From contig NZ_VOMB01000010.1 in assembly GCF_019050325.1 (NCBI RefSeq), positions 248,001 to 312,000 on the forward strand: a stretch of DNA of 64,000 bases. The letters run 5' to 3'. This stretch comes from [Mycobacterium] fortunisiensis (GTDB lineage Bacteria; Actinomycetota; Actinomycetes; Mycobacteriales; Mycobacteriaceae). Positions 54,492 to 63,058 of this stretch are shown in pieces (the first letter of the stretch is position 1; each line of letters begins with the position of its first letter). The position numbers and the translations under genes are program-made. The notes below the pieces were generated by a model. That model was not told the origin of the DNA. It worked only from the letters and a program-made list of their open reading frames with translations, and searched no databases.

Positions 54492-55424
54492 ATGGATCTG
54501 CGGGTTCCACGGGTCAACATCGCCGGCAGGTGGGACCGAAGTGGACTCGGGGCCTTCGCCTCCGAGGCGGCGTTCGAGCACTTCCTGGCCACCTACCGGG
54601 CCGGTATGGCAACCCTGCCGCCCTTCGAACTCTTCGACGTGCCAACAACGTTCGGCACCGTCCGGGCCTATCGGTTCGCCGGACCGGACACCGGGGCGCC
54701 GGTGGTGTTGTTGCCCGGCCGCAACGCCTCGACCCCTATGTACCGCACCAACCTGGGGCCGCTGCTGGAACACCGCACCGTCTATGGCATCGACCTGCTC
54801 GGTGAGGCCGGTCTGTCGGTGCAGCACAAGGTGATTCAGAGTGGGTCGGATCAAGCCCACTGGCTCGACGAGGCGTTGATCGGTTTGGGTCTGGGCAAAG
54901 CGCACCTGCTCGGTGTGTCCATGGGCGGCTGGACCGCCACGAACTGTGCGGTGCAGCGGCCGGGGCGAATCGCATCGCTGACCTTGCTCGATCCGGTGTT
55001 CACCTTCACCGGTGTCACCGCCAAGGCGATACTCGCCTCTGTGGCGTTGCTCGCGCCGGGTGTCCCCGAACGTTGGCGCCTGCGGGTGCTGAGCTGGATA
55101 TCCGGTGGCGCCGACATGGACGCTGCCGCGATCGAAGCCGCGTTGATCTCGGCTGGCTCCAGGGATTTCACGCTGCGCACACCGACGCCGAAACTGTTCA
55201 CCGATGAGCGGCTGCGGGGTCTCGACGTGCCGGTGCTGGCGTTGATCGCCGGCCGCAGCGTCATGCTCCACCCGCAGCGCGCCGAGGCGCGGGCGCGCGC
55301 GCTGTTGCCCCGCGGTCAGGTCGAACTGTGGTCCGCTGCCTCCCATGCGATCAACGGCGAATACCCGGACGAGATCGCCGAACGGACGGGGCGCTTCTGG
55401 GGCGAGGTCGACAGCCGAGAGTGA
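54492..55424 (+). CDS. Alpha/beta-fold hydrolase
   Basis: 310 residues. Oxyanion region VVLLPGRNASTPMY, nucleophile elbow GVSMGGW, acid region LIAGRSVML and the terminal His in ASHAINGEYP complete a catalytic triad. Substrate unknown. It starts 13 bases after glmS and is probably cotranscribed. Convergent with the PPOX-family gene. Confidence 0.82.
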   Translation: MDLRVPRVNIAGRWDRSGLGAFASEAAFEHFLATYRAGMATLPPFELFDVPTTFGTVRAYRFAGPDTGAPVVLLPGRNASTPMYRTNLGPLLEHRTVYGIDLLGEAGLSVQHKVIQSGSDQAHWLDEALIGLGLGKAHLLGVSMGGWTATNCAVQRPGRIASLTLLDPVFTFTGVTAKAILASVALLAPGVPERWRLRVLSWISGGADMDAAAIEAALISAGSRDFTLRTPTPKLFTDERLRGLDVPVLALIAGRSVMLHPQRAEARARALLPRGQVELWSAASHAINGEYPDEIAERTGRFWGEVDSRE

Positions 55425-55425
55425 G

Positions 55426-56097
55426 TCAATACAGCTCGTTTTCGTAGTGATCGTCGATCACGGCGTGAAGTGAGCCGGCCAGGTCGCCGAGTTTGTCGGC
55501 CATCTTCGCCGCGCTTTCGGTGATCGAGAGGGTGTAGAAGTCCCCGCCCAGTGTCACGGCGTCGGCCAGTCCCCGGCTGTCGCCTTCCCAGAGCTTGGCC
55601 CGGATCACGGCTTTGCCGCACTGCCCGAACACTTCGCGAATGCGCACGATGGTGGCCAGCACCGCGGGTTTACCGTCGGCGCTGAGCATTTCGAGTAGCT
55701 CCGGGTCGTCGGTGACGAATGCGTCCCCGTTCACCCGGATCACCTCACGGATGCCCGGTACGAAGAAGACCAGCCCTACCGCGGGATGTGTGGTGATGTT
55801 CTCGTGGGTGTCGGCGAGCTTGTTGCCCGGCCGGTCGGGGATGGCGAGCGTCCACGGGTCGAGGATCCGCACCGACCCCGGTGGGTCCCCGCGCGGGCTG
55901 GTGTCCAATTGACCGTCGGCACCCACGGTGGCCATGCAGAAGAACGGACTGTGTGCGATGAACCGCGCCGAGAACTCACCGAGTCTCGGCTCCTTCTTCT
56001 CCGCGATGAACCGCTCGGGGTACCCAACGATCTCCCTGACGCGCTCCATGGAGATCGGGGAGTACGAGTCTGCTGCTGTGCTTGTGGTTTTCATCAT
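55426..56097 (-). CDS. Pyridoxamine 5'-phosphate oxidase-family flavoprotein (MSMEG_1061/DR2398-type)
   Basis: 223 residues, split-barrel FMN or F420-binding fold. Conserved pieces are RFIAHSPFFCMATVGADGQLDTSPRGD, LAIPDRPGNKLADTHENI, HPAVGLVFFVPGIREVIRVNG and GQCGKAVIRAKLW, typical of the long PPOX subgroup found beside ferredoxin reductases. ATG 56097 is used; ATG 56094 is equivalent. It follows the oxygenase-reductase gene by seven bases and forms a two-gene operon with it under the TetR at 57130. Confidence 0.85.
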   Translation of the reverse strand: MMKTTSTAADSYSPISMERVREIVGYPERFIAEKKEPRLGEFSARFIAHSPFFCMATVGADGQLDTSPRGDPPGSVRILDPWTLAIPDRPGNKLADTHENITTHPAVGLVFFVPGIREVIRVNGDAFVTDDPELLEMLSADGKPAVLATIVRIREVFGQCGKAVIRAKLWEGDSRGLADAVTLGGDFYTLSITESAAKMADKLGDLAGSLHAVIDDHYENELY

Positions 56098-56104
56098 CGA
56101 ATCC

Positions 56105-57064
56105 CTAGACGTCGAGAACCAGCCGGGGAGTTTGTGCCCGGGAAACGCAGATGAACATGCGATCGTTGGCGGTGCGCTCGGACCCCGAGAGGATGTCGTC
56201 GCGGTGGTCGGGCACGCCCTCGATGACGGCGGTCTCACAGGCGCCGCAGATCCCGGACCGGCACGACGATGGCACGTTGATCCCGGCGCCCTCAATCGCG
56301 GTGAGAATGCTCTGGCCCACTTCGACGTTGACCGTCTTTCCGGACGCTGCGCACACCACTTCGACCGGCTTGTCTTCGGCGGATGCCGCCCGCTGGCGGG
56401 GCTTGAAGCGCTCGAGATGCAGACTGTCGGCCGGCCAATGGGCGGTGGCGTCCTGAAGTGCCGACAGCAGCGCCGAGGGGCCACACGCATAGATCTTCGC
56501 GCCGGGCTGGACGTCAGCGAAGTACTCACCAACAGGGATACGGCCGTCGGTATCAGAGGCATAGAAGTCGACGCGGGTTCCGTATTCGCAGAGTTCGTCC
56601 GCGAAGGGCATAGCGGCCGCGGTGTGCCCGCCGTAGAGCAGTTTCCAATCCAGGCCCCAGGACTCGGCCCGGCGGATCATCGGGAGGATGGGGGTGATGC
56701 CGATTCCGCCGGCCACGAACACATATGAAGTGGCCCGATGAAGCTCGAAGGTATTCCGCGGTCCGGTAACCGTAAGTTGTTGTCCTGGTCGCAAAAAAGC
56801 GTGCACATACTCGGAGCCGCCGCGGCTGGTGCGTTCCCGCCGTACCCCGATGCGGTAGTACGACCGCTCACCGACCGGCCCGCACAACGAGTATTGGCGC
56901 CGGATGCCGGTCGGCAGGAGCAGATCGATGTGGGCGCCTGGCTCCCACGCCGGCAGCAGCTCGCCGGATCGCGGCTGCAGTTGCACGGACACCACACCGT
57001 CGGCCTCCCATCGGAGTTGGCGGACGGCGACGCCGATCTCGTCGGCTGTCAGTTCGCTTGCCAC
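56105..57064 (-). CDS. Phthalate-dioxygenase-reductase-type ferredoxin reductase (PDR/VanB family)
   Basis: 319 residues. FMN-binding barrel (RQYSLCGPVGERSYYRIGV), NAD domain (VAGGIGITPILPMIRRAE, IYACGPSALLSAL) and a C-terminal plant-type [2Fe-2S] domain with Cys in SSCRSGICGACE and the distal Cys in FICVS. It transfers electrons from NADH to an oxygenase or to the adjacent PPOX protein. It could also serve the Rieske oxygenase of the island, though it is 18 kb away and under a different operator. Confidence 0.9.
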   Translation of the reverse strand: MASELTADEIGVAVRQLRWEADGVVSVQLQPRSGELLPAWEPGAHIDLLLPTGIRRQYSLCGPVGERSYYRIGVRRERTSRGGSEYVHAFLRPGQQLTVTGPRNTFELHRATSYVFVAGGIGITPILPMIRRAESWGLDWKLLYGGHTAAAMPFADELCEYGTRVDFYASDTDGRIPVGEYFADVQPGAKIYACGPSALLSALQDATAHWPADSLHLERFKPRQRAASAEDKPVEVVCAASGKTVNVEVGQSILTAIEGAGINVPSSCRSGICGACETAVIEGVPDHRDDILSGSERTANDRMFICVSRAQTPRLVLDV

Positions 57065-57081
57065 TTCCGCCCTCCTCGGTT

Positions 57082-57129
57082 ATTAACAATGTTAATTGCA
57101 GGTCGGAGCGTAGTGTTAACATCGTTAAC
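57082..57129. promoter_or_regulatory. Twin operators in the reductase/TetR divergent promoter
   Basis: Two 15-bp dyads of form RTTAAC-N3-GTTAAY. ATTAAC-AAT-GTTAAT is at 57082-57096 and GTTAAC-ATC-GTTAAC at 57115-57129, with centres exactly 33 bp apart (about three helical turns, same face). The second abuts the GTG start of the TetR gene, so binding would block both directions. Confidence 0.8.
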
Positions 57130-57780
57130 GTGTCAACCGCCTCGACTGGCCGCGATCGCGTGGCGCTGGCCAACCTCTCGGTGGACCGCGTGGTCACCGA
57201 AGCCCTGGCGCTGGTCAACGAGGGCGGGCTGGAAGCGCTGACGATGCGCCGGCTGGCCGACCGGCTGCGTGCGCATCTGCCGACGATCTATCGGCTGGTC
57301 GACGGCAAGGATGCCCTGATCGACGAGATGGCCGAGGCGATTCTGGCGAAGGCGCTCGATAACGCCGAGACTGCCGATCCGCAGTGGAGCACTCGCGTCA
57401 AAAGCCTTGCCGCGGGCCTGCGTTCGGCGCTGCTGGCACAGCGTGACGGAGCCCGTATCGTCGGCGGCAACTACGCCGCCAAGCGGGCCAACCTGACTTT
57501 CGTCGACACGCTCGTCGGCGGTGTCCAAGCCGGTGGCCTCACGGGTGAACGCGCCTTGTGGGCAGCGAGCTCACTGTTCTGCTACGTCCTCGGCGAAGTC
57601 CTTGAGCAGCAGGGCGCCGCCGGCGGCGAGACCGAGATGCTCGAAGGCGTGGTTCGCGCCGGGGACTACCAGCACCTCGCGTCCAGTCCCGTCGAGCAGT
57701 TGCTGGACTTCGATGCACGGTTCGAGTTCGGGCTGGCGCTGCTCATGTCGGGCATGCACCCCGGGGACCGCTGCGGCTGA
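57130..57780 (+). CDS. TetR-family transcriptional regulator
   Basis: 216 residues. HTH region VVTEALALVNEGGLEALTMRRLADRLRAHLPTIYRLVDGKDALIDEM, and a TetR/TetR_C_1-like C-terminal domain (VKSLAAGLRSALLAQRDGARIVGG, FVDTLVGGVQAGGLTGERALWAASSLFCYVLG). Divergent from the ferredoxin reductase-PPOX operon with two dyads between, so it most likely represses that operon and itself. GTG start immediately after the second operator implies a leaderless or very short leader. Confidence 0.9.
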   Translation: MSTASTGRDRVALANLSVDRVVTEALALVNEGGLEALTMRRLADRLRAHLPTIYRLVDGKDALIDEMAEAILAKALDNAETADPQWSTRVKSLAAGLRSALLAQRDGARIVGGNYAAKRANLTFVDTLVGGVQAGGLTGERALWAASSLFCYVLGEVLEQQGAAGGETEMLEGVVRAGDYQHLASSPVEQLLDFDARFEFGLALLMSGMHPGDRCG

Positions 57781-57878
57781 CCGGCGCCGGCAGCCGTGAC
57801 GTCGCATTCGGTGACGCCCGACAGCAAACACACGTAACCTGTTGGCGCGCGGTTACAACTGGAGCGGGGCGGGAGCTG

Positions 57879-59291
57879 ATGCGGTACTACTACTCGGCCG
57901 ATGCGATCCGTGCCGCCGAAGCGCCGTTGCTGGCTTCGTTGCCCGACGGCGTGTTGATGGGGCGCGCCGCCTACGGTTTGGCGACGGCGATCGCTGCCGA
58001 ACTGAAGCTGCGCACTGGAGGGGTGGCCGGGCGGCGGGTGTGCGCGGTCGTGGGTTCCGGCGACAACGGTGGCGATGCCTTGTGGGCGGCGACCTTCCTG
58101 CGCCGGCGCGGCGCCGCCGCAGATGCGGTGCTGCTCAACCCCGAACGCACCCACGCCAAGGGGCTGGCCGCGTTCCGCGCAGCAGGCGGCCGGGTGGTGC
58201 AGAGTGTCGCGGCCACAACCGATCTGGTGATCGACGGTGTCGTCGGCATCTCCGGACGAGGCCCACTGCGTCCCCACGCCGCGGCGGTGTTCGAGGCCGC
58301 CACCGCGCCGGTGGTCGCCGTCGACATTCCCAGTGGTCTCGACGTGCAGACCGGTGCCGCCGACGGCGCGCACGTCACGGCCGCGCTGACCGTCACGTTC
58401 GGTGGGCTCAAACCCGTACACGCACTGGGTGAATGCGGCCGGGTCGAACTCGTCGACATCGGCCTGGACCTGGCGCCGACCGACCTGGCCGGCTTCGATG
58501 CCGCCGAGGTGAAGGCCCGCTGGCCGGCACCGGGCCGGCGCGATGACAAGTACACCCAGGGTGTGACGGGCGTGCTGTCCGGCTCGGCTGCCTATCCGGG
58601 TGCGGCTGTGCTCAGCGCCGGCGCCGCGGTGGCTGCCACCTCCGGGATGGTGCGCTATGTGGGAAGTGCTGCCGCACAGGTTCTTTCGCGCTGGCCCGAG
58701 GTGGTCGCCGCGCCCAGCCCGCAGCAGGCCGGCCGGGTGCAGGCCTGGGTTGTCGGGCCGGGACTGGGCACCGACGCAACCGCCGAGGACACCCTGCGAT
58801 TCGCACTCGGATCGGAGGTTCCGGTGATCGTCGACGCCGACGGGCTCACCCTGCTGGCCGCCGAACCCGACCTGCTCGCCGGGCGCAGCGCGCCGACCGT
58901 GCTGACCCCGCACGCCGGGGAATACGAACGGCTGGCCGGTGCGCCCGTCGGCACCGACCGGGTGGCCGCCGCCCGCGCTCTGGCCCAACGTCTCGGTGCC
59001 ACGGTACTGCTCAAGGGCAATGTCACCGTCATCGCCGAACCGGACGGCCACGCCTACCTGAGCCCGGCCGGGCAATCCTGGGCCGCCACCGCCGGGTCCG
59101 GTGACGTGCTGTCGGGCATCATCGGCGCGCTGCTGGCCGCTGGGCTGCCCGCCGGAGAAGCCGCCGCTGCCGCCGACTTCGTGCATGCCCGGGCTGCCAA
59201 CCTGTCGGCCGCCGATCCCGGCCCCAGCCCGACGCCGACCTCGGCGTCGCGGATCCTGGCCCACGTCCGCGCCGCGATTGCCCGATTGTGA
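57879..59291 (+). CDS. nnr: Bifunctional NAD(P)H-hydrate epimerase/ADP-dependent dehydratase
   Basis: 470 residues, counterpart of Rv3433c. The N-terminal YjeF_N epimerase has VGSGDNGGDALWAA and AVDIPSGLDVQTG. The C-terminal carbohydrate-kinase-like dehydratase has VGPGLGTDATAEDTL, VDADGLTLLAAEP, LTPHAGEYERL and TAGSGDVLSGIIGALLAAG. It repairs damaged NADHX/NADPHX. Located between the TetR gene and gadB, and colinear with gadB as in M. tuberculosis. Confidence 0.95.
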   Translation: MRYYYSADAIRAAEAPLLASLPDGVLMGRAAYGLATAIAAELKLRTGGVAGRRVCAVVGSGDNGGDALWAATFLRRRGAAADAVLLNPERTHAKGLAAFRAAGGRVVQSVAATTDLVIDGVVGISGRGPLRPHAAAVFEAATAPVVAVDIPSGLDVQTGAADGAHVTAALTVTFGGLKPVHALGECGRVELVDIGLDLAPTDLAGFDAAEVKARWPAPGRRDDKYTQGVTGVLSGSAAYPGAAVLSAGAAVAATSGMVRYVGSAAAQVLSRWPEVVAAPSPQQAGRVQAWVVGPGLGTDATAEDTLRFALGSEVPVIVDADGLTLLAAEPDLLAGRSAPTVLTPHAGEYERLAGAPVGTDRVAAARALAQRLGATVLLKGNVTVIAEPDGHAYLSPAGQSWAATAGSGDVLSGIIGALLAAGLPAGEAAAAADFVHARAANLSAADPGPSPTPTSASRILAHVRAAIARL

Positions 59292-59337
59292 CGAAGCCCA
59301 GTTGTGACGAAGCCAAGCTGCCATCGAAAGGATCGTT

Positions 59338-60720
59338 ATGCCGCACAAACATCCCCGCACCCCGCACATCGCGCCGGCCTACACCGGCCGGTTGGCGATG
59401 GCGCCGGTCCCGTCGCTGCGGCTGCCCGATGATGCGATGGAACCCGGTGCGGCCTACCGGTTCATCCACGACGAGCTGATGCTCGACGGCAGCTCGCGGC
59501 TCAACCTGGCGACGTTCGTCACCACCTGGATGGATCCCGAGGCCGAGAAGCTGATGGCCGAGACGTTCGACAAGAACATGATCGACAAGGACGAATACCC
59601 GGCCACCGCCGCCATCGAGGCGCGCTGTGTGAACATGGTCGCCGACCTCTTCCACGCCGAGGATCTTCGCGACGACGACCCGAACAGCGCCGTCGGGGTG
59701 TCGACCATCGGCTCGAGTGAAGCGGTGATGCTGGCCGGGCTGGCCCTCAAGTGGCGGTGGCGGGCCCGGGTGGGGGACGGTTGGAAGGGGCGCACCCCCA
59801 ACCTGGTGATGGGCTCCAACGTTCAGGTGGTGTGGGAGAAGTTCTGCCGCTACTTCGACGTCGAGCCGCGCTATCTGCCGATGGCCGAAGGCCGTTACGT
59901 CATCACCCCGCAGCAGGTGCTCGACGCGGTCGACGAGGACACGATCGGCGTGGTCGGCATCCTGGGCACCACCTACACCGGTGAGCTGGAGCCGATCGCC
60001 GAGATCTGTGCGGCACTGGATCAGCTCGCGGCCGGTGGCGGCGTGGACGTTCCGGTGCACGTCGACGCGGCCAGCGGCGGGTTCGTCGTGCCGTTCCTGC
60101 ATCCCGATCTGGAATGGGATTTCCGGCTGCCGCGGGTGGTGTCGATCAACGTCAGCGGGCACAAGTACGGCCTGACCTATCCGGGCATCGGCTTCGTGGT
60201 GTGGCGCAGCGCCGAACACCTGCCCGAGGAGCTGGTGTTCCGGGTCAACTATCTGGGCGGCGACATGCCCACGTTCACGCTGAACTTCTCCCGGCCGGGC
60301 AACCAGGTGGTCGGTCAGTACTACAACTTCCTGCGGCTGGGGCGCGGCGGCTACAGCCAGGTGATGGACTGCCTGTCGCAGACCGCCCGCTGGCTCGGCG
60401 ACGAGCTGCGCGACAGTGAGCACTTCGAGCTGATCTCCGACGGCTCGGCCATCCCGGTGGTCAGTTTCCGGTTGAAGGGCGATCCCGGCTACACCGAGTT
60501 CGACGTGTCCCAGGCGTTGCGGGCCTACGGCTGGCAGGTGCCCGCCTACACCATGCCCGACGGCGCGGAGGATGTCGTGGTGCTTCGCGTCGTGGTCCGG
60601 GAAGGGTTTTCGGCCGATCTGGCGCGGGCGCTCAAGGAAGACACCATCACGGTGCTCAAGCAGCTCGACGAGCTCAAACCGCAGGGGCAGTTCGACGATC
60701 AACAGCCGTTCGCGCACTGA
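59338..60720 (+). CDS. gadB: Glutamate decarboxylase
   Basis: 460 residues, PLP enzyme converting glutamate to GABA. The PLP lysine is Lys276 in NVSGHKYGLTYPG. GSSEAVMLAGLALKWRWR and VHVDAASGGFVVPFL are conserved substrate and cofactor segments. The N-terminal helix MEPGAAYRFIHDELMLDGS and C-terminal VLKQLDEL follow the GadA/B pattern. GAAAGGA ribosome site before ATG 59338. It may serve acid tolerance or a GABA shunt. Confidence 0.95.
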   Translation: MPHKHPRTPHIAPAYTGRLAMAPVPSLRLPDDAMEPGAAYRFIHDELMLDGSSRLNLATFVTTWMDPEAEKLMAETFDKNMIDKDEYPATAAIEARCVNMVADLFHAEDLRDDDPNSAVGVSTIGSSEAVMLAGLALKWRWRARVGDGWKGRTPNLVMGSNVQVVWEKFCRYFDVEPRYLPMAEGRYVITPQQVLDAVDEDTIGVVGILGTTYTGELEPIAEICAALDQLAAGGGVDVPVHVDAASGGFVVPFLHPDLEWDFRLPRVVSINVSGHKYGLTYPGIGFVVWRSAEHLPEELVFRVNYLGGDMPTFTLNFSRPGNQVVGQYYNFLRLGRGGYSQVMDCLSQTARWLGDELRDSEHFELISDGSAIPVVSFRLKGDPGYTEFDVSQALRAYGWQVPAYTMPDGAEDVVVLRVVVREGFSADLARALKEDTITVLKQLDELKPQGQFDDQQPFAH

Positions 60721-60755
60721 CGGCGCGGTGACGCGGGTATCGGCCGCGGTGCAGC

Positions 60756-61421
60756 TCAACGGCCGTGCAGAAAGGCGATGACGGCCTGGACGCGGCGGTG
60801 ATCGTCCCTGGTCTCGGCGATCCCGAGCTTGTTCATGATGCTGTGCACGTGCTTTTCGACCGTGCCTTCGGCCAGGTACAGCCGCCGCGCGATGCCGGTG
60901 TTCGAACGGCCTTCGGCCATCAGCCTCAGCACCTCGTGTTCGCGTGCGCTCAGGGTGGTCAGTGGATCCCCATTCCGGCGTGCCGACACCAGCGCCTGGG
61001 CCACCGCGGGGCCGACGATGCACGCCCCCTTGGCGATGTGCTTGAGGATGTCGATGAAATCCTCGATGTCGGTGACTCGGCTGTTGAGCAGGTAGCTGAT
61101 TCCGCTGCCGCTGGACAGCGCATCAATCGCGTGTTGCACCTCGACGTGGGCACAGAGCACCAGCACACCGGTGCCGGGGAACTCGGCACGGATCGACTGG
61201 GCGGCCCGATACTCGTCTGGGCGATCAGACGGTACCGGGATGCTGATCACCACGAGTTCGGGTGTCGTGGTACGCACGAGCGGCAGTAGCCGGGCGGCGT
61301 CCCCGGCCTGCGCGACGACGTCGAAACCCCAGCGGCCGAGCAGGCAGGCCAGACCTTCGCGGAACAGCACGTCGTCTCCGGCCACGATCACGCGCTCGCC
61401 GCCTGCCGTTGGGCTCGTCAT
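60756..61421 (-). CDS. LuxR/NarL-type response regulator with degenerate receiver domain
   Basis: 221 residues. Residues 10-125 have the receiver fold (RVIVAGDDVLFREGLACLLG) and keep the acidic pair Asp16-Asp17. The phospho-acceptor position is Ser60 (VVISIPVP), the conserved Thr/Ser is Cys90, and the conserved Lys is Asn113 (YLLNSRV). The C-terminal LuxR HTH is intact: LSAREHEVLRLMAEGRSNTGIARRLYLAEGTVEKHVHSIMNKLGI. Phosphorylation-independent activity is therefore likely. GGAGGAG ribosome site before ATG 61421. No histidine kinase nearby. Confidence 0.88.
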   Translation of the reverse strand: MTSPTAGGERVIVAGDDVLFREGLACLLGRWGFDVVAQAGDAARLLPLVRTTTPELVVISIPVPSDRPDEYRAAQSIRAEFPGTGVLVLCAHVEVQHAIDALSSGSGISYLLNSRVTDIEDFIDILKHIAKGACIVGPAVAQALVSARRNGDPLTTLSAREHEVLRLMAEGRSNTGIARRLYLAEGTVEKHVHSIMNKLGIAETRDDHRRVQAVIAFLHGR

Positions 61422-61591
61422 TGCTCCTCCAGACCGGCCGCCACACCACGGTTGGGATGGAAAAACCCGGTTGCCACCCATTTTCCTCCGCGTACCGGCT
61501 GGCCGGGTGCGGGTTGGGGGCCAGCACCAATGCCGCCGCCGTGCCCGGCGGGAACTCTGGAGTAAAGACCAACGATGAAGGAGCGTGCACT

Positions 61592-61828
61592 GTGACCAGG
61601 ACTGTGATCTCGGTGATGGCCGGTGCGCTGGCGGCGGTGAGTATCGCGATGGCGCCGAATGCGCTCGCAGAGCCCACGGCCGGCTGTCGCAATGACGGCG
61701 GTTCGGTGGTGTGTCAGACGCCTGGCAACGCGCAGGTGTATTCGGAGCCGCCGATCACCAGCCCGTCGGTCGGAATCGGCTCGAACGGCCCCTATGGGCC
61801 GTGGGGCAACCTGCCGCCCGAAGGCTAG
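61592..61828 (+). CDS. Very small secreted mycobacterial protein
   Basis: 78 residues. GTG start after GAAGGAG. Signal peptide of about 26 residues (VISVMAGALAAVSIAMAPNALA). The mature peptide of about 50 residues has two Cys (AGCRNDGG and VVCQTPGNAQVY) that may form a disulfide, and a Gly/Pro/Trp-rich end (NGPYGPWGNLP). Similar tiny exported proteins occur in many mycobacteria; no function is known to me. Divergent from the LuxR-type regulator, upstream of alr. Confidence 0.72.
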   Translation: MTRTVISVMAGALAAVSIAMAPNALAEPTAGCRNDGGSVVCQTPGNAQVYSEPPITSPSVGIGSNGPYGPWGNLPPEG

Positions 61829-61888
61829 CGGCCACCGAAGAGTCGCCGCCGTCCGCCGCTCTGGGACAATGGTCGGCGGTGATATGAC

Positions 61889-63058
61889 ATGCAGACGACC
61901 GAACTCCCGACTTCGCTGACCCCGGACGCCGCGCCGCACGCGATGGTGGATCTGGGCGCGATCGACCACAACGTGCGCCTGCTGCGCGAACACGCCGGCA
62001 ATGCCCAGGTGATGGCGGTGGTCAAGGCCGACGGCTACGGGCACGGTGCCGTCGAGGTGAGTAGGGCCGCATTGGCCGCCGGGGCCAGGGAACTCGGCGT
62101 GGTGACGATCGACGAGGCGGTGGCGCTGCGGGCCGCCGGGATCACCGCCCCGGTGCTGTGCTGGCTGCACCCACCGGGCACCGATTTCACCCCCGCGCTG
62201 CAGGCGGACGTGCAGATCGCGGTGTCCTCGGTGCACCAGCTCGACGACGTGGTTGCGGCCGTGCACCAAACCGGGCGCATCGCGACCGTCAGCGTGAAGG
62301 TCGACACCGGCCTGAGCCGCAATGGCATCAGCCCGGCCGACTTCCCGTCGATGATCACCGCGCTGGGGCGCGCCCAGGCCGACGGTGCGATCCGGGTCCG
62401 CGGCATCATGAGCCATCTGGTGCACGGCGACGACCCCGACAACTCGTTCAACGATCTGCAGGGCAAGCGGCTGACCGCGATGCGTGAGCAGGCCGCTGTC
62501 CAGGGCGTGGTGTTCGAGATCGCCCACCTGTCCAATTCGCCTGCGGCCATGACCCGGCCGGACCTGGCCTTCGACATGGTCCGGCCCGGCATCGCGGTGT
62601 ATGGCCTCACACCGATACCGGAGCGTGGCCAGATGGGCTTGCGGCCGGCGATGACCCTCAAATGCCCGGTGGCGCTGGTTCGTTCGGTTCATGCCGGTGA
62701 CGGGGTGTCCTACGGCCACCAATGGGTCGCCGAGCGGGATACCACGCTGGCGCTGCTGCCGGTGGGCTATGCCGACGGCATCTTCCGTGCCTTGAGCGGG
62801 CGGATCGAGGTGCTGATCAACGGACGACGACGGCCGGCGGTGGGGCGGATCTGCATGGACCAGTTCGTCGTTGACCTCGGGCCCGGCGCCACCGACGTCA
62901 CCGAAGGTGACGAGGCGATCCTGTTCGGCCCCGGCACCCAGGGCGAGCAGACCGCTCAGGACTGGGCCGAACTCCTCGGCACCATCAACTACGAGGTGGC
63001 CACCAGTCCCCGGGGCCGGATCACCCGCACCTATCTGCAGGCAGGTCATCGGCGTTGA
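61889..63058 (+). CDS. alr: Alanine racemase
   Basis: 389 residues, fold-type III PLP enzyme making D-alanine for peptidoglycan. The PLP lysine is Lys46 in [10 protein letters not shown], and the opposite-face catalytic Tyr is near 275 in [29 protein letters not shown] and [14 protein letters not shown] are standard. The stop overlaps the start of the next gene (TTGA). Equivalent to Rv3423c and the target of D-cycloserine. Confidence 0.97.
   Translation: MQTTELPTSLTPDAAPHAMVDLGAIDHNVRLLREHAGNAQVMAVVKADGYGHGAVEVSRAALAAGARELGVVTIDEAVALRAAGITAPVLCWLHPPGTDFTPALQADVQIAVSSVHQLDDVVAAVHQTGRIATVSVKVDTGLSRNGISPADFPSMITALGRAQADGAIRVRGIMSHLVHGDDPDNSFNDLQGKRLTAMREQAAVQGVVFEIAHLSNSPAAMTRPDLAFDMVRPGIAVYGLTPIPERGQMGLRPAMTLKCPVALVRSVHAGDGVSYGHQWVAERDTTLALLPVGYADGIFRALSGRIEVLINGRRRPAVGRICMDQFVVDLGPGATDVTEGDEAILFGPGTQGEQTAQDWAELLGTINYEVATSPRGRITRTYLQAGHRR

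Noticed and set aside
61551..61576. Fourth SigM-type promoter before the small secreted protein
   Set aside because: GGAAC-N17 is followed by CGAT rather than CGTC; one mismatch in a four-base core makes chance likely.
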